64,000 nucleotides of DNA. Origin: Pseudomonas entomophila. Lineage in GTDB: Bacteria > Pseudomonadota > Gammaproteobacteria > Pseudomonadales > Pseudomonadaceae. Shown here piece after piece: positions 44,101 to 53,632 of the stretch. Position 1 is the stretch's first letter. Each line of letters starts with the position of its first letter. A program made the position numbers and the translations under genes. The stretch is taken from contig NZ_JARGCS010000047.1 in assembly GCF_029193575.1 (NCBI RefSeq), positions 1 through 64,000 of the forward strand, written 5' to 3'. The notes beneath the pieces were generated by a model. It was not told the origin of the DNA. It saw only the letters and a list, made by a program, of their open reading frames with translations, and did no database searches.

Positions 44101-45999
44101 TCAGTTCGCCGCCGCCCTGCGCTTCTCGGCGATCCGCGAGCGCCCGTACAGGATCACGATAGCCAGCAACGCCACGGCCTGCGCACCCAGCGAGTACGCA
44201 TCGGCGTGAATCCCCAGCCAGTCGAACTCGAAGAACGCCACCGGCCGGGTGCCCAGCACGCCCGCCTCTTGCAGCGCCTTCACGCCATGCCCGGCGAACA
44301 CCACCGACAGCGCGCACAGCAGCGCCGCGTTGATGCTGAAGAACAACGCCAGCGGCAGCTTCGCCGACCCGCGCAGGATCACCCAGGCCAACCCCACCAG
44401 CAGCACCAGCGCCGTGGCGCCACCGGCCAGCACCGCCTGGTGCCCGGCAGGCCCGGCCTGCAGCCACAGGGTCTCGTAGAACAGGATGACCTCGAACAGC
44501 TCGCGGTACACCGAGAAGAACGCCAGCATGGCGAACCCGAAGCGCCCGCCGCCGCTGACCAGGCTGCTCTTGATGTAGTCCTGCCAGGCGGCGGCGTGGC
44601 GGCGGTCGTGCATCCACACACCGAGCCACAGCACCATCACCGCGGCGAACAACGCCGTGCAGCCTTCGAGCAGCTCGCGCTGGGCGCCGCCGACGTCGAT
44701 CACGTAGGCCGCCAACGCCCAGGTGGCGAAACCGGCGACCAGCGCCAGCGCCCAGCCGATGTTGACGCTGCGCACCGCCGACTGCTGCCCGGTGTTGCGC
44801 AGGAAGGCGAGGATCGCCGCCAGCACCAGGATCGCTTCCAGCCCTTCGCGCAGCAGGATCAACAGGCCGGAGATGTAGCTCAGCGACCAGCTCAGGCCGT
44901 CGCCGCCGAGCAGCTTGGCCGCCTGCTCGAGCTTGACCTTGGCCTCGGCCAGGCGCTGCGCGGCTTGTTCGGCGGGCAGGCCGTCCTGCAGCGACTGACG
45001 GTAGGCCATCAGCGATTTCTCGGTGTCCTTGCGCACGTCGGCGTCGATGTTGTCCAGCGAGCTTTCCACCAGTTCGAAACCTTCCAGGTAGGCCGCCACC
45101 GACAGGTCGTAGGCCTGGTCGTGGTCGCCGTCACGGTAGGCGGCCAGGCTCTTGTCGAGGGTGCTGGAGGTGTATTCGAGCAGTTGCGCCGGGCCACGCT
45201 TGACCTGTGGCGGCTGCGCGCGCTGGGCGCGGAACGCGGCCAGCGCCTCGGCGCCTTCGTTGGCGGCGACCTCGGCCGGGGTCTGGCGGGCCAGGTCGGC
45301 GAGGTTCCAGGTCTTCTCGCCCTTGGCCGCCTGCGGGTCGGCGCTGAAGCTGGCGATGTAGGCGGCGACGTCCCAGCGCTGGCGCTCGTCCAGTTGGTCG
45401 GCGAACGACGGCATCTCGGTGCCTTCGATGCCCAGGCCGAGGGTGTTGTACAGGTCGAACAGGCTCAGTTGGTCGAGGCGCGCGGCGCTGCGCAGGTTGG
45501 CCGGTGGCGGCTCCAGGCCGACGCCCGCCGGGCCGTCGCCGGCACCGCTGTCGCCGTGGCAGATGGCGCAGTTCTGCGCATACAGCGAGGCGCCACGGGC
45601 TGGGTCCGGGGTGATCACCGGGGCCTGGCTGACCTCGTAGGCCACCGCCAGGCGCGCGCCCAATTGGCGGGCCTGGCGGGCCACGCTGGCACCGTCCTCG
45701 CGCTGCTCGATGGCCTGGCGCAAGGCCTGCACGCCCTGGCCCAGGGGCTCGCGCTCGGCGTTGGCCGGCAGGCTCTTGAGCAGCTCGGCCAGCAACGCGC
45801 CGAACGCTTGCTGCTCGCGGTACTCACCGTCGTCCAGCACCTTGCCGTCGCGCACGGTGGCCGGGTAGTCGGCGCCGATGTAGTCGAGCAGGTGCAACGC
45901 CTTGGTCGCCTCGGCGGGGGCTTCGGCCAGCGCCAGGGTGCTGCACAGGGCCAGCAGCGGCGACAGCAGCCAGGCGAGCATGCGGGAACGGGGAGTCAT
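44101..45999 (-). CDS. Cytochrome c-FTR1 fusion, high-affinity iron permease
   Basis: 632 aa. Signal peptide (LAWLLSPLLALCSTLALA) leads to a periplasmic region with a c-type haem site CAICHGDSGAGDGPAGVG near residues 150-170 and an axial methionine in GTEMPSFADQL. A helical spacer follows, then an FTR1 membrane domain of about seven helices. Both iron-binding REXXE motifs are there: LLREGLEAILVLAA and VYRELFEVILFYE. This single-chain haem-permease resembles FtrC-type systems that import ferrous iron with oxidation. ATG 45999 is used; an ATG 11 codons upstream falls inside the promoter. A 19-bp palindrome overlies the predicted -10. Confidence 0.9.
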   Translation of the reverse strand: MTPRSRMLAWLLSPLLALCSTLALAEAPAEATKALHLLDYIGADYPATVRDGKVLDDGEYREQQAFGALLAELLKSLPANAEREPLGQGVQALRQAIEQREDGASVARQARQLGARLAVAYEVSQAPVITPDPARGASLYAQNCAICHGDSGAGDGPAGVGLEPPPANLRSAARLDQLSLFDLYNTLGLGIEGTEMPSFADQLDERQRWDVAAYIASFSADPQAAKGEKTWNLADLARQTPAEVAANEGAEALAAFRAQRAQPPQVKRGPAQLLEYTSSTLDKSLAAYRDGDHDQAYDLSVAAYLEGFELVESSLDNIDADVRKDTEKSLMAYRQSLQDGLPAEQAAQRLAEAKVKLEQAAKLLGGDGLSWSLSYISGLLILLREGLEAILVLAAILAFLRNTGQQSAVRSVNIGWALALVAGFATWALAAYVIDVGGAQRELLEGCTALFAAVMVLWLGVWMHDRRHAAAWQDYIKSSLVSGGGRFGFAMLAFFSVYRELFEVILFYETLWLQAGPAGHQAVLAGGATALVLLVGLAWVILRGSAKLPLALFFSINAALLCALSVVFAGHGVKALQEAGVLGTRPVAFFEFDWLGIHADAYSLGAQAVALLAIVILYGRSRIAEKRRAAAN

Positions 46000-46308
46000 G
46001 ACGGATCTCGGCGGGAATACGAAAGCGAACATTGTTCACTTCCACTCCCTTTCGCTCAAGGTTGGCGGGCAGATTTCATGAAAAATCTAGAGACAATTTT
46101 GTTCGGGCGAGCCTCTCGCGGGGCAAGCCCGCGTCCACAGGTTCACCACTGTCCATGAAAAACGGCGATGTGCCTGTGGGAGCGGACTCGCCCCGCGAGA
46201 GCGGTCCTGAGGACGCCATCACACCAGGATCAAATAGCCATTATCTAGCCACTAACTTTCGCTATAATCCCGCCCTTTGCACCATTCATTCAGGGAAGAA
46301 GACCACCA
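46000..46308. promoter_or_regulatory. Divergent region between FTR1 permease and envelope cluster (309 bp)
   Basis: On the minus side: -35 TTGAGC at 46054-46059, 17-bp spacer, -10 AACAAT at 46031-46036, overlain by AAGCGAACATTGTTCACTT (46023-46041), a 19-bp palindrome with one mismatch pair, a likely operator for the iron permease gene. In the middle is a REP pair. On the plus side TATAAT at 46263-46268, 41 bp before the COG3014 start, is a good -10 with a weak TTATCT -35. Confidence 0.6.
46107..46206. repeat. Inverted pair of REP elements in a divergent promoter region
   Basis: Left copy CTCTCGCGGGGCAAGCCCGC, right copy GAGCGGACTCGCCCCGCGAG, separated by about 50 bp. Placement between two gene starts, not two gene ends, is unusual for this repeat. 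Confidence 0.8.
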
Positions 46309-47703
46309 ATGGTACCCCGCGCCCGCACCCTGGCGACCTTGCTCGCCACCCTGCAGCTCACCGGCTGCGCCGCCTTCCGCAGCTACGACAGCGAGTTGCA
46401 GCAGACCAACCAGCAACTGGCCGCCGGCAACGTCGACGCCGCCCTCGCCCTGCTCGAAAGCAACAACAAGGGCGAGCAGAAAGACCTGCTCTACTACTTC
46501 GAGAAAGGCGAGCTGCTGCGTTCCAAGGGCGACCTCAAGGGCAGCCAGGACGCCTGGCGCGCCGCTGACGGCGTGGTGTTCCAATGGGAAGAGTCGGTCA
46601 AGCTCGACACCGACAAGTACCTCAGCCAGTTCGGCAGCTACCTGGTCAACGACAAGGTCCGCCGCTACGAAGGCTACGACTACGAAAAGGTCATGCTGAC
46701 CACGCAGATGGCCCTGAACCTGCTGGCCCAGAACGACCTCGACGGCGCCCGCACGGAAATCAAGAAGACCCACGAGCGCGAGGCCGTGATCGCCGAGCTG
46801 CGCGACAAGGAATACCTCAAGCGCGAGGAAGAAGCCGACAAGGAAGGGGTCAAGACCGAGTTCAAGGACCTGCAAGGCTACCCCGTGGCCAGCCTCGACG
46901 CCCCGGAAGTGGTCAACCTCAAGAACAGCTACCAGAGCGCCTTCAGCCACTACCTGTCCGGCTTCGTCTACGAGGCGCTGGGCGAGAAAGGCCTGGCCGC
47001 GCCCGGCTACCGCAAGGCCGCCGAGCTGCGCCCCAACACACCACTGTTGGAACAGGCCCTGCTGAACCTCGACAAAAGCAGCGCCAAGCCGGGTGAAAGC
47101 GAGGTGCTGATCGTCGTGCAGAGCGGCCTGGCCCCTGCTCGCGACTCGGTGCGCGTGCCGCTGCCCCTGCCGATCGACGGCAACCTGGTGATCACCCCGC
47201 TGTCGTTCCCGGTGATGAAGGACGACACCTCCACCGCGCACTTCAGCGAAGTGCAGCTCAACGACAAGGCCCTGGCCCTGACCGCGCTCAACAGCACCAG
47301 CGCCATGTCGCGCCGCGCCCTGCGCGACGACATGCCGGGCATCATCCTGCGCACCAGCGTGCGCGCCATCACCCGTGGCGTGGCGCAGAAGAAGATGAAC
47401 GAGGTCAACCCGATGGCCGGCCTGGTGATGGGCATCGCCTCGGCCGTGGTCGAAGGCGCCGACACCCGCACCTGGCGCACCCTGCCCGACCAAACCCAGG
47501 TCGCCCGCGTGCACCTGGCCCAGGGCGAGCACCGCCTGAGCCTGCCGTCGAGCCTCGGCGGCAGCCAGGTGAAGGTGAAAGTCGACCGCCCCTACCAGGT
47601 GATCAGCCTGCGCGTGGTCGGCAACCGCGTGTTCGCTGGCGGCCCGTCCATCGAACTGCCGCCCGCGGCGCAAGCACAACCCCAGGCCATCGCCCTCAAG
47701 TAA
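46309..47703 (+). CDS. COG3014-family lipoprotein
   Basis: 464 aa. The lipobox LTGCAA puts the lipidated cysteine at residue 19, with an Arg-containing N-region, so it is exported and membrane-anchored. Residues about 30-260 look like tetratricopeptide-type helical repeats (LAAGNVDAALALLESNN, YYFEKGELLRSKGDLKGS, MALNLLAQNDLDGARTEIKK, GFVYEALGEKGLAAPGYRKA). The C-terminal third is beta-rich. First gene of a four-gene plus-strand cluster, with 15 bp to the next. COG3014 members accompany LpoB homologues in several gamma-proteobacteria; a periplasmic scaffold role is inference. Confidence 0.85.
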   Translation: MVPRARTLATLLATLQLTGCAAFRSYDSELQQTNQQLAAGNVDAALALLESNNKGEQKDLLYYFEKGELLRSKGDLKGSQDAWRAADGVVFQWEESVKLDTDKYLSQFGSYLVNDKVRRYEGYDYEKVMLTTQMALNLLAQNDLDGARTEIKKTHEREAVIAELRDKEYLKREEEADKEGVKTEFKDLQGYPVASLDAPEVVNLKNSYQSAFSHYLSGFVYEALGEKGLAAPGYRKAAELRPNTPLLEQALLNLDKSSAKPGESEVLIVVQSGLAPARDSVRVPLPLPIDGNLVITPLSFPVMKDDTSTAHFSEVQLNDKALALTALNSTSAMSRRALRDDMPGIILRTSVRAITRGVAQKKMNEVNPMAGLVMGIASAVVEGADTRTWRTLPDQTQVARVHLAQGEHRLSLPSSLGGSQVKVKVDRPYQVISLRVVGNRVFAGGPSIELPPAAQAQPQAIALK

Positions 47704-47718
47704 CCGCAAGGATCGACC

Positions 47719-48087
47719 ATGCGCAACCTCTGCCTCGCCCTGCTCGCCGTCGCCGCCCTGGCCGGCTGCGCCACCCCGCCACCCGCCCCGGGCAGCGCCG
47801 CCAGCAAGGTGGTGACCATGGGCCAGTTGGACGACATCGAAGTCGGCCAGATGCGTGTCGCCCGCGAGAACGGTTTCCTCACCGTCAAAGTGGCGCTGAA
47901 CAACACCAGCCGCAGCAACCAGACCCTGTTCTACCGCTTCGCCTGGCTGGGCAACGACGGTTTCCCGGTGGCCGATGAGGAAGGCTGGAAAGCCCTGCCG
48001 TTGTATGGCAAGCAGGCCAGCTTCCTGCCCGCCATCGCCCCGACCCCCAAGGCCACCGACTTCCGCCTCGAAGTCCACACCCGCTGA
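47719..48087 (+). CDS. ycfL: YcfL family lipoprotein
   Basis: 122 aa. Lipobox LAGCAT with the cysteine at residue 17. The remainder is a small beta-sandwich-like domain (ENGFLTVKVALNNTSRSNQT, LFYRFAWLGNDGFPV) typical of YcfL, which in E. coli lies immediately upstream of lpoB. The same order is kept here with 22 bp between. Function not established; probably outer-membrane or periplasmic. Confidence 0.87.
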   Translation: MRNLCLALLAVAALAGCATPPPAPGSAASKVVTMGQLDDIEVGQMRVARENGFLTVKVALNNTSRSNQTLFYRFAWLGNDGFPVADEEGWKALPLYGKQASFLPAIAPTPKATDFRLEVHTR

Positions 48088-48109
48088 CCCCTGTTTCTGG
48101 AGCTTTCCC

Positions 48110-48697
48110 ATGTTTGCACGCGTTTCCCTCGCCGCCGTCGCCATCGCACTGGTCAGCGGCTGCAGCACCCCGTCCCCGGTCCTGGGCGGCAAGAACATCA
48201 GCTACGGCGACAGCAAGGCCGTGGAGCTGGTGACCAACGAGTTCGGCTCCACCGACCTGCAGATGATCGCCGAAAGCATGACCCGCTCGCTGGCCCAGTC
48301 CGGCGTGCTGCACGGGCGCCCGGTGGTGCAGGTGTACGACGTGAAGAACAAGACCAGCGAGTACATCGATACCCGCGAGATCACCACCTCGATCAAGACC
48401 CAGCTGATGAAGACCGGCGTGGCGCGCTTCGCCAGCGACAACACCGACATGCAGAGCCAGGTCGACCAGCTCAAGCTGCAGAACCAGAGCGGCCTGTACA
48501 AGAAGAACACCGTGGCCAAGACCGGCAACATGGTCGCCGCGCAGTACCGTCTGGAAGGCTCGATCAGCTCGATCGTCAAGCGCAGCAGCGACTACAAGGA
48601 CGTGTTCTACAAGTTCAGCCTGCAGCTGATCGACGTGGAAAGCGGCCTGGCCGAGTGGATGGACGAGAAAGAAATCCGCAAGACCACGGAGCGCTGA
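48110..48697 (+). CDS. lpoB: Penicillin-binding protein activator LpoB
   Basis: 195 aa lipoprotein. Lipobox VSGCST has its cysteine at residue 18. The UBI4-type domain pattern (LVTNEFGSTDLQMIAESMTR, VVQVYDVKNKTSEYIDT, YRLEGSISSIVKRSSDYKDV, FSLQLIDVESGLAEWMDEKE) is that of LpoB. Enterobacterial LpoB activates PBP1b; P. aeruginosa uses LpoP for PBP1b, so this homologue may act on another partner. It lacks the long disordered linker of E. coli LpoB. GGAG precedes the ATG; three bases separate its stop from the next gene. Confidence 0.83.
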   Translation: MFARVSLAAVAIALVSGCSTPSPVLGGKNISYGDSKAVELVTNEFGSTDLQMIAESMTRSLAQSGVLHGRPVVQVYDVKNKTSEYIDTREITTSIKTQLMKTGVARFASDNTDMQSQVDQLKLQNQSGLYKKNTVAKTGNMVAAQYRLEGSISSIVKRSSDYKDVFYKFSLQLIDVESGLAEWMDEKEIRKTTER

Positions 48698-48700
48698 CCG

Positions 48701-49444
48701 ATGCGTGCATGGATGGCAATGCTGGGCCTGGCCTGCGCCTTCGGCGTGCAGGCGGCCCCCAAGGTGGCGGTGACCGACCTGGCCTACCAGGAGCGGGTGC
48801 AGGAGTACATCCACACCGTCAACGCCCAGAGCAGCGGCCAGGCGAGCCTGTATCACGCCAGCGGCCAGTCGAGCTACAGCGAGTACGAGAGCCTCACCAG
48901 CTACATCGAGCAGACCGAACTGCGTAACTTCGGTGGCGACATCAAGGGCGAGATCCTCAAGGGTGGCATGTTCCAACTGGTGCAAGGCTCGCCGTACACC
49001 GCCGAGTCGAAGGAAGACGTCTACGACGTGATCCGCCGCATCAAGAACGGCGCGTTCAAGGGCGCCGACTACGTGCTGTTCGGCACCGTGTCGGACATCG
49101 ACTTCCAGCAGGACATCAATGCCCTGGACCACACCGACAGCTATTCGGCGGTGCTGGGCCTGACCCTGGTGGCCGACTTCAGCCTGATCGACACCCGCAC
49201 CTATGCGATCACCTCGGCGTTCACCGCCATGGGCGAAGCGCAGGACACCAAGCTGGTGAAGCGCCAGGACGCGCGGGTGACGCTGAACCGCCCGCGGGTG
49301 GTGCGTGAAGTGTCGAAGGAATTGGGGCTGGATGTGGCGCGTCAGTTGGCCGAACAGTTGGGCGGTGGGATGCCGGGCCAGCCTGGGCGGGCGCAGGGGC
49401 GGGACACTCTGCCGCCGGATGAGCCGGCGCAGATTCTGCGTTGA
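48701..49444 (+). CDS. Exported CsgG/LpoB-like protein, last gene of envelope cluster
   Basis: 247 aa. Signal peptide MRAWMAMLGLACAFGVQA, cleaved before AP; no lipobox in the correct position. The N-terminal APKVAVTDLAYQERVQEYI and central YVLFGTVSDIDFQQDI resemble the first strands and the mid-segment of CsgG/LpoB-type anticodon-binding-like folds; the last 40 residues are Gly/Pro-rich and probably disordered. It is tightly linked to lpoB, so the two may form a complex. I do not recognise a named family beyond this resemblance. Confidence 0.75.
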   Translation: MRAWMAMLGLACAFGVQAAPKVAVTDLAYQERVQEYIHTVNAQSSGQASLYHASGQSSYSEYESLTSYIEQTELRNFGGDIKGEILKGGMFQLVQGSPYTAESKEDVYDVIRRIKNGAFKGADYVLFGTVSDIDFQQDINALDHTDSYSAVLGLTLVADFSLIDTRTYAITSAFTAMGEAQDTKLVKRQDARVTLNRPRVVREVSKELGLDVARQLAEQLGGGMPGQPGRAQGRDTLPPDEPAQILR

Positions 49445-49463
49445 GCCCTGGGGCTGCTGTGCA

Positions 49464-49556
49464 GCCCAATCGCGGGGCATGCCCACGCCTATGGATACCG
49501 TGCTGCCCTCATGGCCGCAGGGGTTCCTGGAGCGGGCTTGCCCCGCGACAGGGCCG
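49464..49556. repeat. Inverted pair of REP elements
   Basis: Left copy CAATCGCGGGGCATGCCCAC and right copy GAGCGGGCTTGCCCCGCGAC, between the convergent stops of the envelope cluster and amaA. Confidence 0.78.
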
Positions 49557-49575
49557 ATAGCGCCTGCGCCCCCCC

Positions 49576-50862
49576 CTACAGAACGACGCGCAGGCACTGC
49601 CCCGCGTGGTACAGCGAGAACCCCGACTCATAGAACGCCGTGCGCAACGCCGGCGCGCTCACCGCCTTCATCGGCGAGAACGGAATCGGCAGGCTGTCCG
49701 GGTCGTCCTTGAGCAGGAACTCGGCGAACGCGCGCCCGATCACCGTGCCGGTGGTGTTGCCGCGCCCGTTGTAGCCGGTCACCGCCACCAGCCCCGGCGC
49801 CGGCTCGAACAGACGCATCAAGTGGTCGGGGGTGAAGTCGATGCAGCCGGTCCAGTGCATCTCCCACTCGACCTTGCCCAGCTCCGGGAAGTAATGGCCC
49901 TGGATGCGGTCGGCCCAGCTGCGCACGAACCACGCCGGCTTGTTGTCGACCCGGCCCAGGCTGCCAAGCAGCAGGCGGCCCTGGTCGTCGCGGCGGATGC
50001 TGCTGAGCACGGTGCGGGTGTCCCAGGAGCCCTGGCCGTAGGGCAGGATGCGCTCGGCGGCGGCGCCACTCAGGGGCTGGGAGGCGACCTGGTAGTAGTA
50101 GCCGCGGAAGAAGTGCTTCTGCAGGTTGCTCCACTCGCCTTCGGTGTACGCGCCCGTGGAGATCACCACCTTGTCGGCGCGCACGCTGCCACGGGCGGTG
50201 TTGACCCGCCAGGCATCGCCGTCGCGTGCCAGGCCCTCGACCGGCGACTGCTGGAACAAGGTGCCGCCCAGGCGCCGCACAGCGGCGGCCAGGCCCTGGG
50301 TGTAGGCCATGGGGTTGATGGTGCCGGCGCGGCGATCGAGCAGCGCGGCGGAAATCTTGTCGGTACCGCAGTATTGCTGGCATTCGGCGCCGGTCAGCAG
50401 CGCCACGTCGGCGCCGCGACGGGTCCATTGCGCGAAACGCGCCTCAAGGTCGGCAAGACCGGTGGCGTTGTGCGCCATGTGCAGGTTGCCGTGGTGGCGG
50501 GCCTGACAGTCGATGCCAAGGCGCTCAATCAGGCTGAACACTTCGCCGGGGGCGTCGCCGAGCAGTTTGTTCAGGCGGCTGCCCTGCGGCTGGCCGAGTG
50601 TCGCCTCGACGTCGTCGGGGCGGATCCAGGTGCCGGCGTTGACCAGCCCGACGTTGCGCCCGGAACCACCGTGGCCGACCTGCCAGGCTTCCAGCAGAAC
50701 CACCGACTTACTCTGTTCGAGCAGGTGGATCGCCGCCGACAGGCCAGTGATGCCGCCGCCGATGACGCAGACGTCGGCCTTGTGCTCGCCGGCCAGGGCC
50801 TGCGGGGGCACGGTGGGCGGGGTGATGTGTTCCCACAAGCATTGTTGACGCAGTTCGGACAT
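49576..50862 (-). CDS. amaA: L-pipecolate oxidase
   Basis: 428 aa DAO-family flavoprotein oxidising L-pipecolate to delta1-piperideine-6-carboxylate. The dinucleotide motif VCVIGGGITGLSAAIHLLEQ, covalent-flavin-type region GHGGSGRNVGLVNAGTW and GYNGRGNTTGTVIGRAFAEF are visible. Assignment rests on the next gene upstream being amaB-like and on hglS nearby, the arrangement known in P. putida. PuuB-type gamma-glutamylputrescine oxidase is the main alternative, as the families are similar and polyamine genes lie elsewhere in the window. Same strand as amaB with 129 bp between, occupied by REP copies. Confidence 0.85.
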   Translation of the reverse strand: MSELRQQCLWEHITPPTVPPQALAGEHKADVCVIGGGITGLSAAIHLLEQSKSVVLLEAWQVGHGGSGRNVGLVNAGTWIRPDDVEATLGQPQGSRLNKLLGDAPGEVFSLIERLGIDCQARHHGNLHMAHNATGLADLEARFAQWTRRGADVALLTGAECQQYCGTDKISAALLDRRAGTINPMAYTQGLAAAVRRLGGTLFQQSPVEGLARDGDAWRVNTARGSVRADKVVISTGAYTEGEWSNLQKHFFRGYYYQVASQPLSGAAAERILPYGQGSWDTRTVLSSIRRDDQGRLLLGSLGRVDNKPAWFVRSWADRIQGHYFPELGKVEWEMHWTGCIDFTPDHLMRLFEPAPGLVAVTGYNGRGNTTGTVIGRAFAEFLLKDDPDSLPIPFSPMKAVSAPALRTAFYESGFSLYHAGQCLRVVL

Positions 50863-50893
50863 GGCCCGGCTCCAGCAGTGTTGGCGTTGTGGC

Positions 50894-50989
50894 GGCCCTC
50901 ATCACGGGCAAGCCCGCGCCTACAGGATCTCCAGCGCCATTGAGGACGCTGGAGTCGTTGCAGGCGCGGGCTTGCCCCACGATGGCGAC
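50894..50989. repeat. Inverted pair of REP elements between amaB and amaA
   Basis: Left copy CATCACGGGCAAGCCCGCGC, right copy GGCGCGGGCTTGCCCCACGA. Fills the spacer of a likely two-gene operon, and may uncouple amaA expression from amaB. Confidence 0.82.
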
Positions 50990-50991
50990 CC

Positions 50992-52482
<1,491 letters not shown>

Positions 52483-52577
52483 CGTGCTTCTCCTACATCG
52501 GGTGAAGGGTTGAAAAGGTGATGGGGATCAGTATTAATCCGATCACACTGGCGCAACAAACGACCTTTATTCCGCAT

Positions 52578-52598
52578 ATCATTCCGTCAGGTAATGAT
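52578..52598. promoter_or_regulatory. Candidate LysR operator between amaB and its regulator
   Basis: ATCATT-N9-AATGAT, 21 bp, exactly inverted, 23-43 bp before the LysR start. A partial copy TATTCCG precedes TCATTCCG. LysR-type proteins bind such interrupted AT-rich dyads, and the position suits autoregulation plus control of amaB. Confidence 0.5.
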
Positions 52599-52620
52599 TC
52601 CCCTGCCGTAGAGACCGCCC

Positions 52621-53511
52621 ATGTCCAAACGCCTGGTGCCGTCGATGACTGCCTTGCAGTGCTTCGAGGCCGCTGCCCGCCACCTGAGCTTCACCCGCGC
52701 CGCCGAGGAGCTGCACCTGACCCAGAGCGCGGTCAGCAAACAGGTGGCGCAGCTCGAGGAGATGCTCCACCACCACCTGTTCCTGCGCATCCGCCGGCGC
52801 TTGCAGCTTACGCCGGCGGGCGCTTTGTACCTGGCGGAGGTGAACAAGATCCTCACCCAGGTGGACATGTCCAGCCGCTACGTCCTGACCTACGGCGAGC
52901 AGACCGAAGTATTGAAGGTAGCCACTCAACCGAGTTTCGGCGTGCGTTGGCTGATCCCCAGCCTCAAGGGCTTCGGCAAGCGCCACCCGAACATCCACCT
53001 GGACATCCGCAACGAGATGGAGCCGTTCGCGCTGTTGCAGGGCTCGGCGGACGTGGTGTTCTTCTTCGGCCAGGGCACCTGGCCGGGGGCGACCTGCGTG
53101 GAGCTGTTCGGCGAGGAGGTGGTGCCAGTGTGCGCGCCGGAGCTGCTGGGCGGTCGCGCCCTGGCCGATGCCGGGGCGCTGGCGGAGTTGGTGTTGCTGC
53201 AGAGCACCTCGCGGCCGGAGGCCTGGCACGCGTGGTTCCAGGAGCAGGGGTTGCAGAGCGACAACAGTTACCACGGGCCGCGCTTCGACACCTTCTATAT
53301 GGCCCTGAGCGCGGCGCAGGCCGGCTGCGGGGTGGCGCTGGTGCCGCGCTACCTGGCGGCCAGGGAGTTGGCCGAGGGCAGCCTGGTAGTGGCCTGGAAC
53401 CATGCGATGCGCAGCCCGGGGGCGCATTACCTGGCGTTTGCCGAGCATGCGGCGGAGGTGCCGAAGGTGCGGGCGCTGGTGGAATGGATTCGCGATCAAT
53501 TGCCGGAGTAA
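52621..53511 (+). CDS. LysR-family regulator of the ama (lysine/pipecolate) genes
   Basis: 296 aa. N-terminal winged HTH (ALQCFEAAARHLSFTRAAEE, then LHLTQSAVSKQVAQLEEML), linker helix, and a two-lobed effector domain starting VLKVATQPSFGVRWLIPSL, of the GcvA/AmpR-like branch. Divergent from amaB, and upstream of hglS in the same orientation (121 bp). Effector probably a lysine-pathway intermediate such as pipecolate or aminoadipate; that is inference from location. Confidence 0.9.
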   Translation: MSKRLVPSMTALQCFEAAARHLSFTRAAEELHLTQSAVSKQVAQLEEMLHHHLFLRIRRRLQLTPAGALYLAEVNKILTQVDMSSRYVLTYGEQTEVLKVATQPSFGVRWLIPSLKGFGKRHPNIHLDIRNEMEPFALLQGSADVVFFFGQGTWPGATCVELFGEEVVPVCAPELLGGRALADAGALAELVLLQSTSRPEAWHAWFQEQGLQSDNSYHGPRFDTFYMALSAAQAGCGVALVPRYLAARELAEGSLVVAWNHAMRSPGAHYLAFAEHAAEVPKVRALVEWIRDQLPE

Positions 53512-53542
53512 TGCGATAGGGCCGGAAAATTCAATCGCAAAA

Positions 53543-53588
53543 GGAATGACCCCCGCACTTTTTTTCGCTTGCCGTGAAAGTGCATTCC
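53543..53588. promoter_or_regulatory. Interrupted inverted repeat upstream of hglS
   Basis: GCACTTT (53555-53561) pairs with AAAGTGC (53577-53583), and outside these GGAAT (53543-53547) pairs with ATTCC (53584-53588). The left arm's T-run suggests it may also end LysR transcription weakly. Candidate operator or hairpin for hglS. Confidence 0.4.
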
Positions 53589-53632
53589 CCGCTTTCATGT
53601 AAGGGTACTCCCCCACCCCCAGGAAGCTAGCG

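Noticed and set aside
46252..48198. 648-codon minus-strand frame opposite the COG3014, ycfL and lpoB genes
   Set aside because: It runs through three coding genes on the other strand, each with signal peptide and ribosome site; no recognisable domain.
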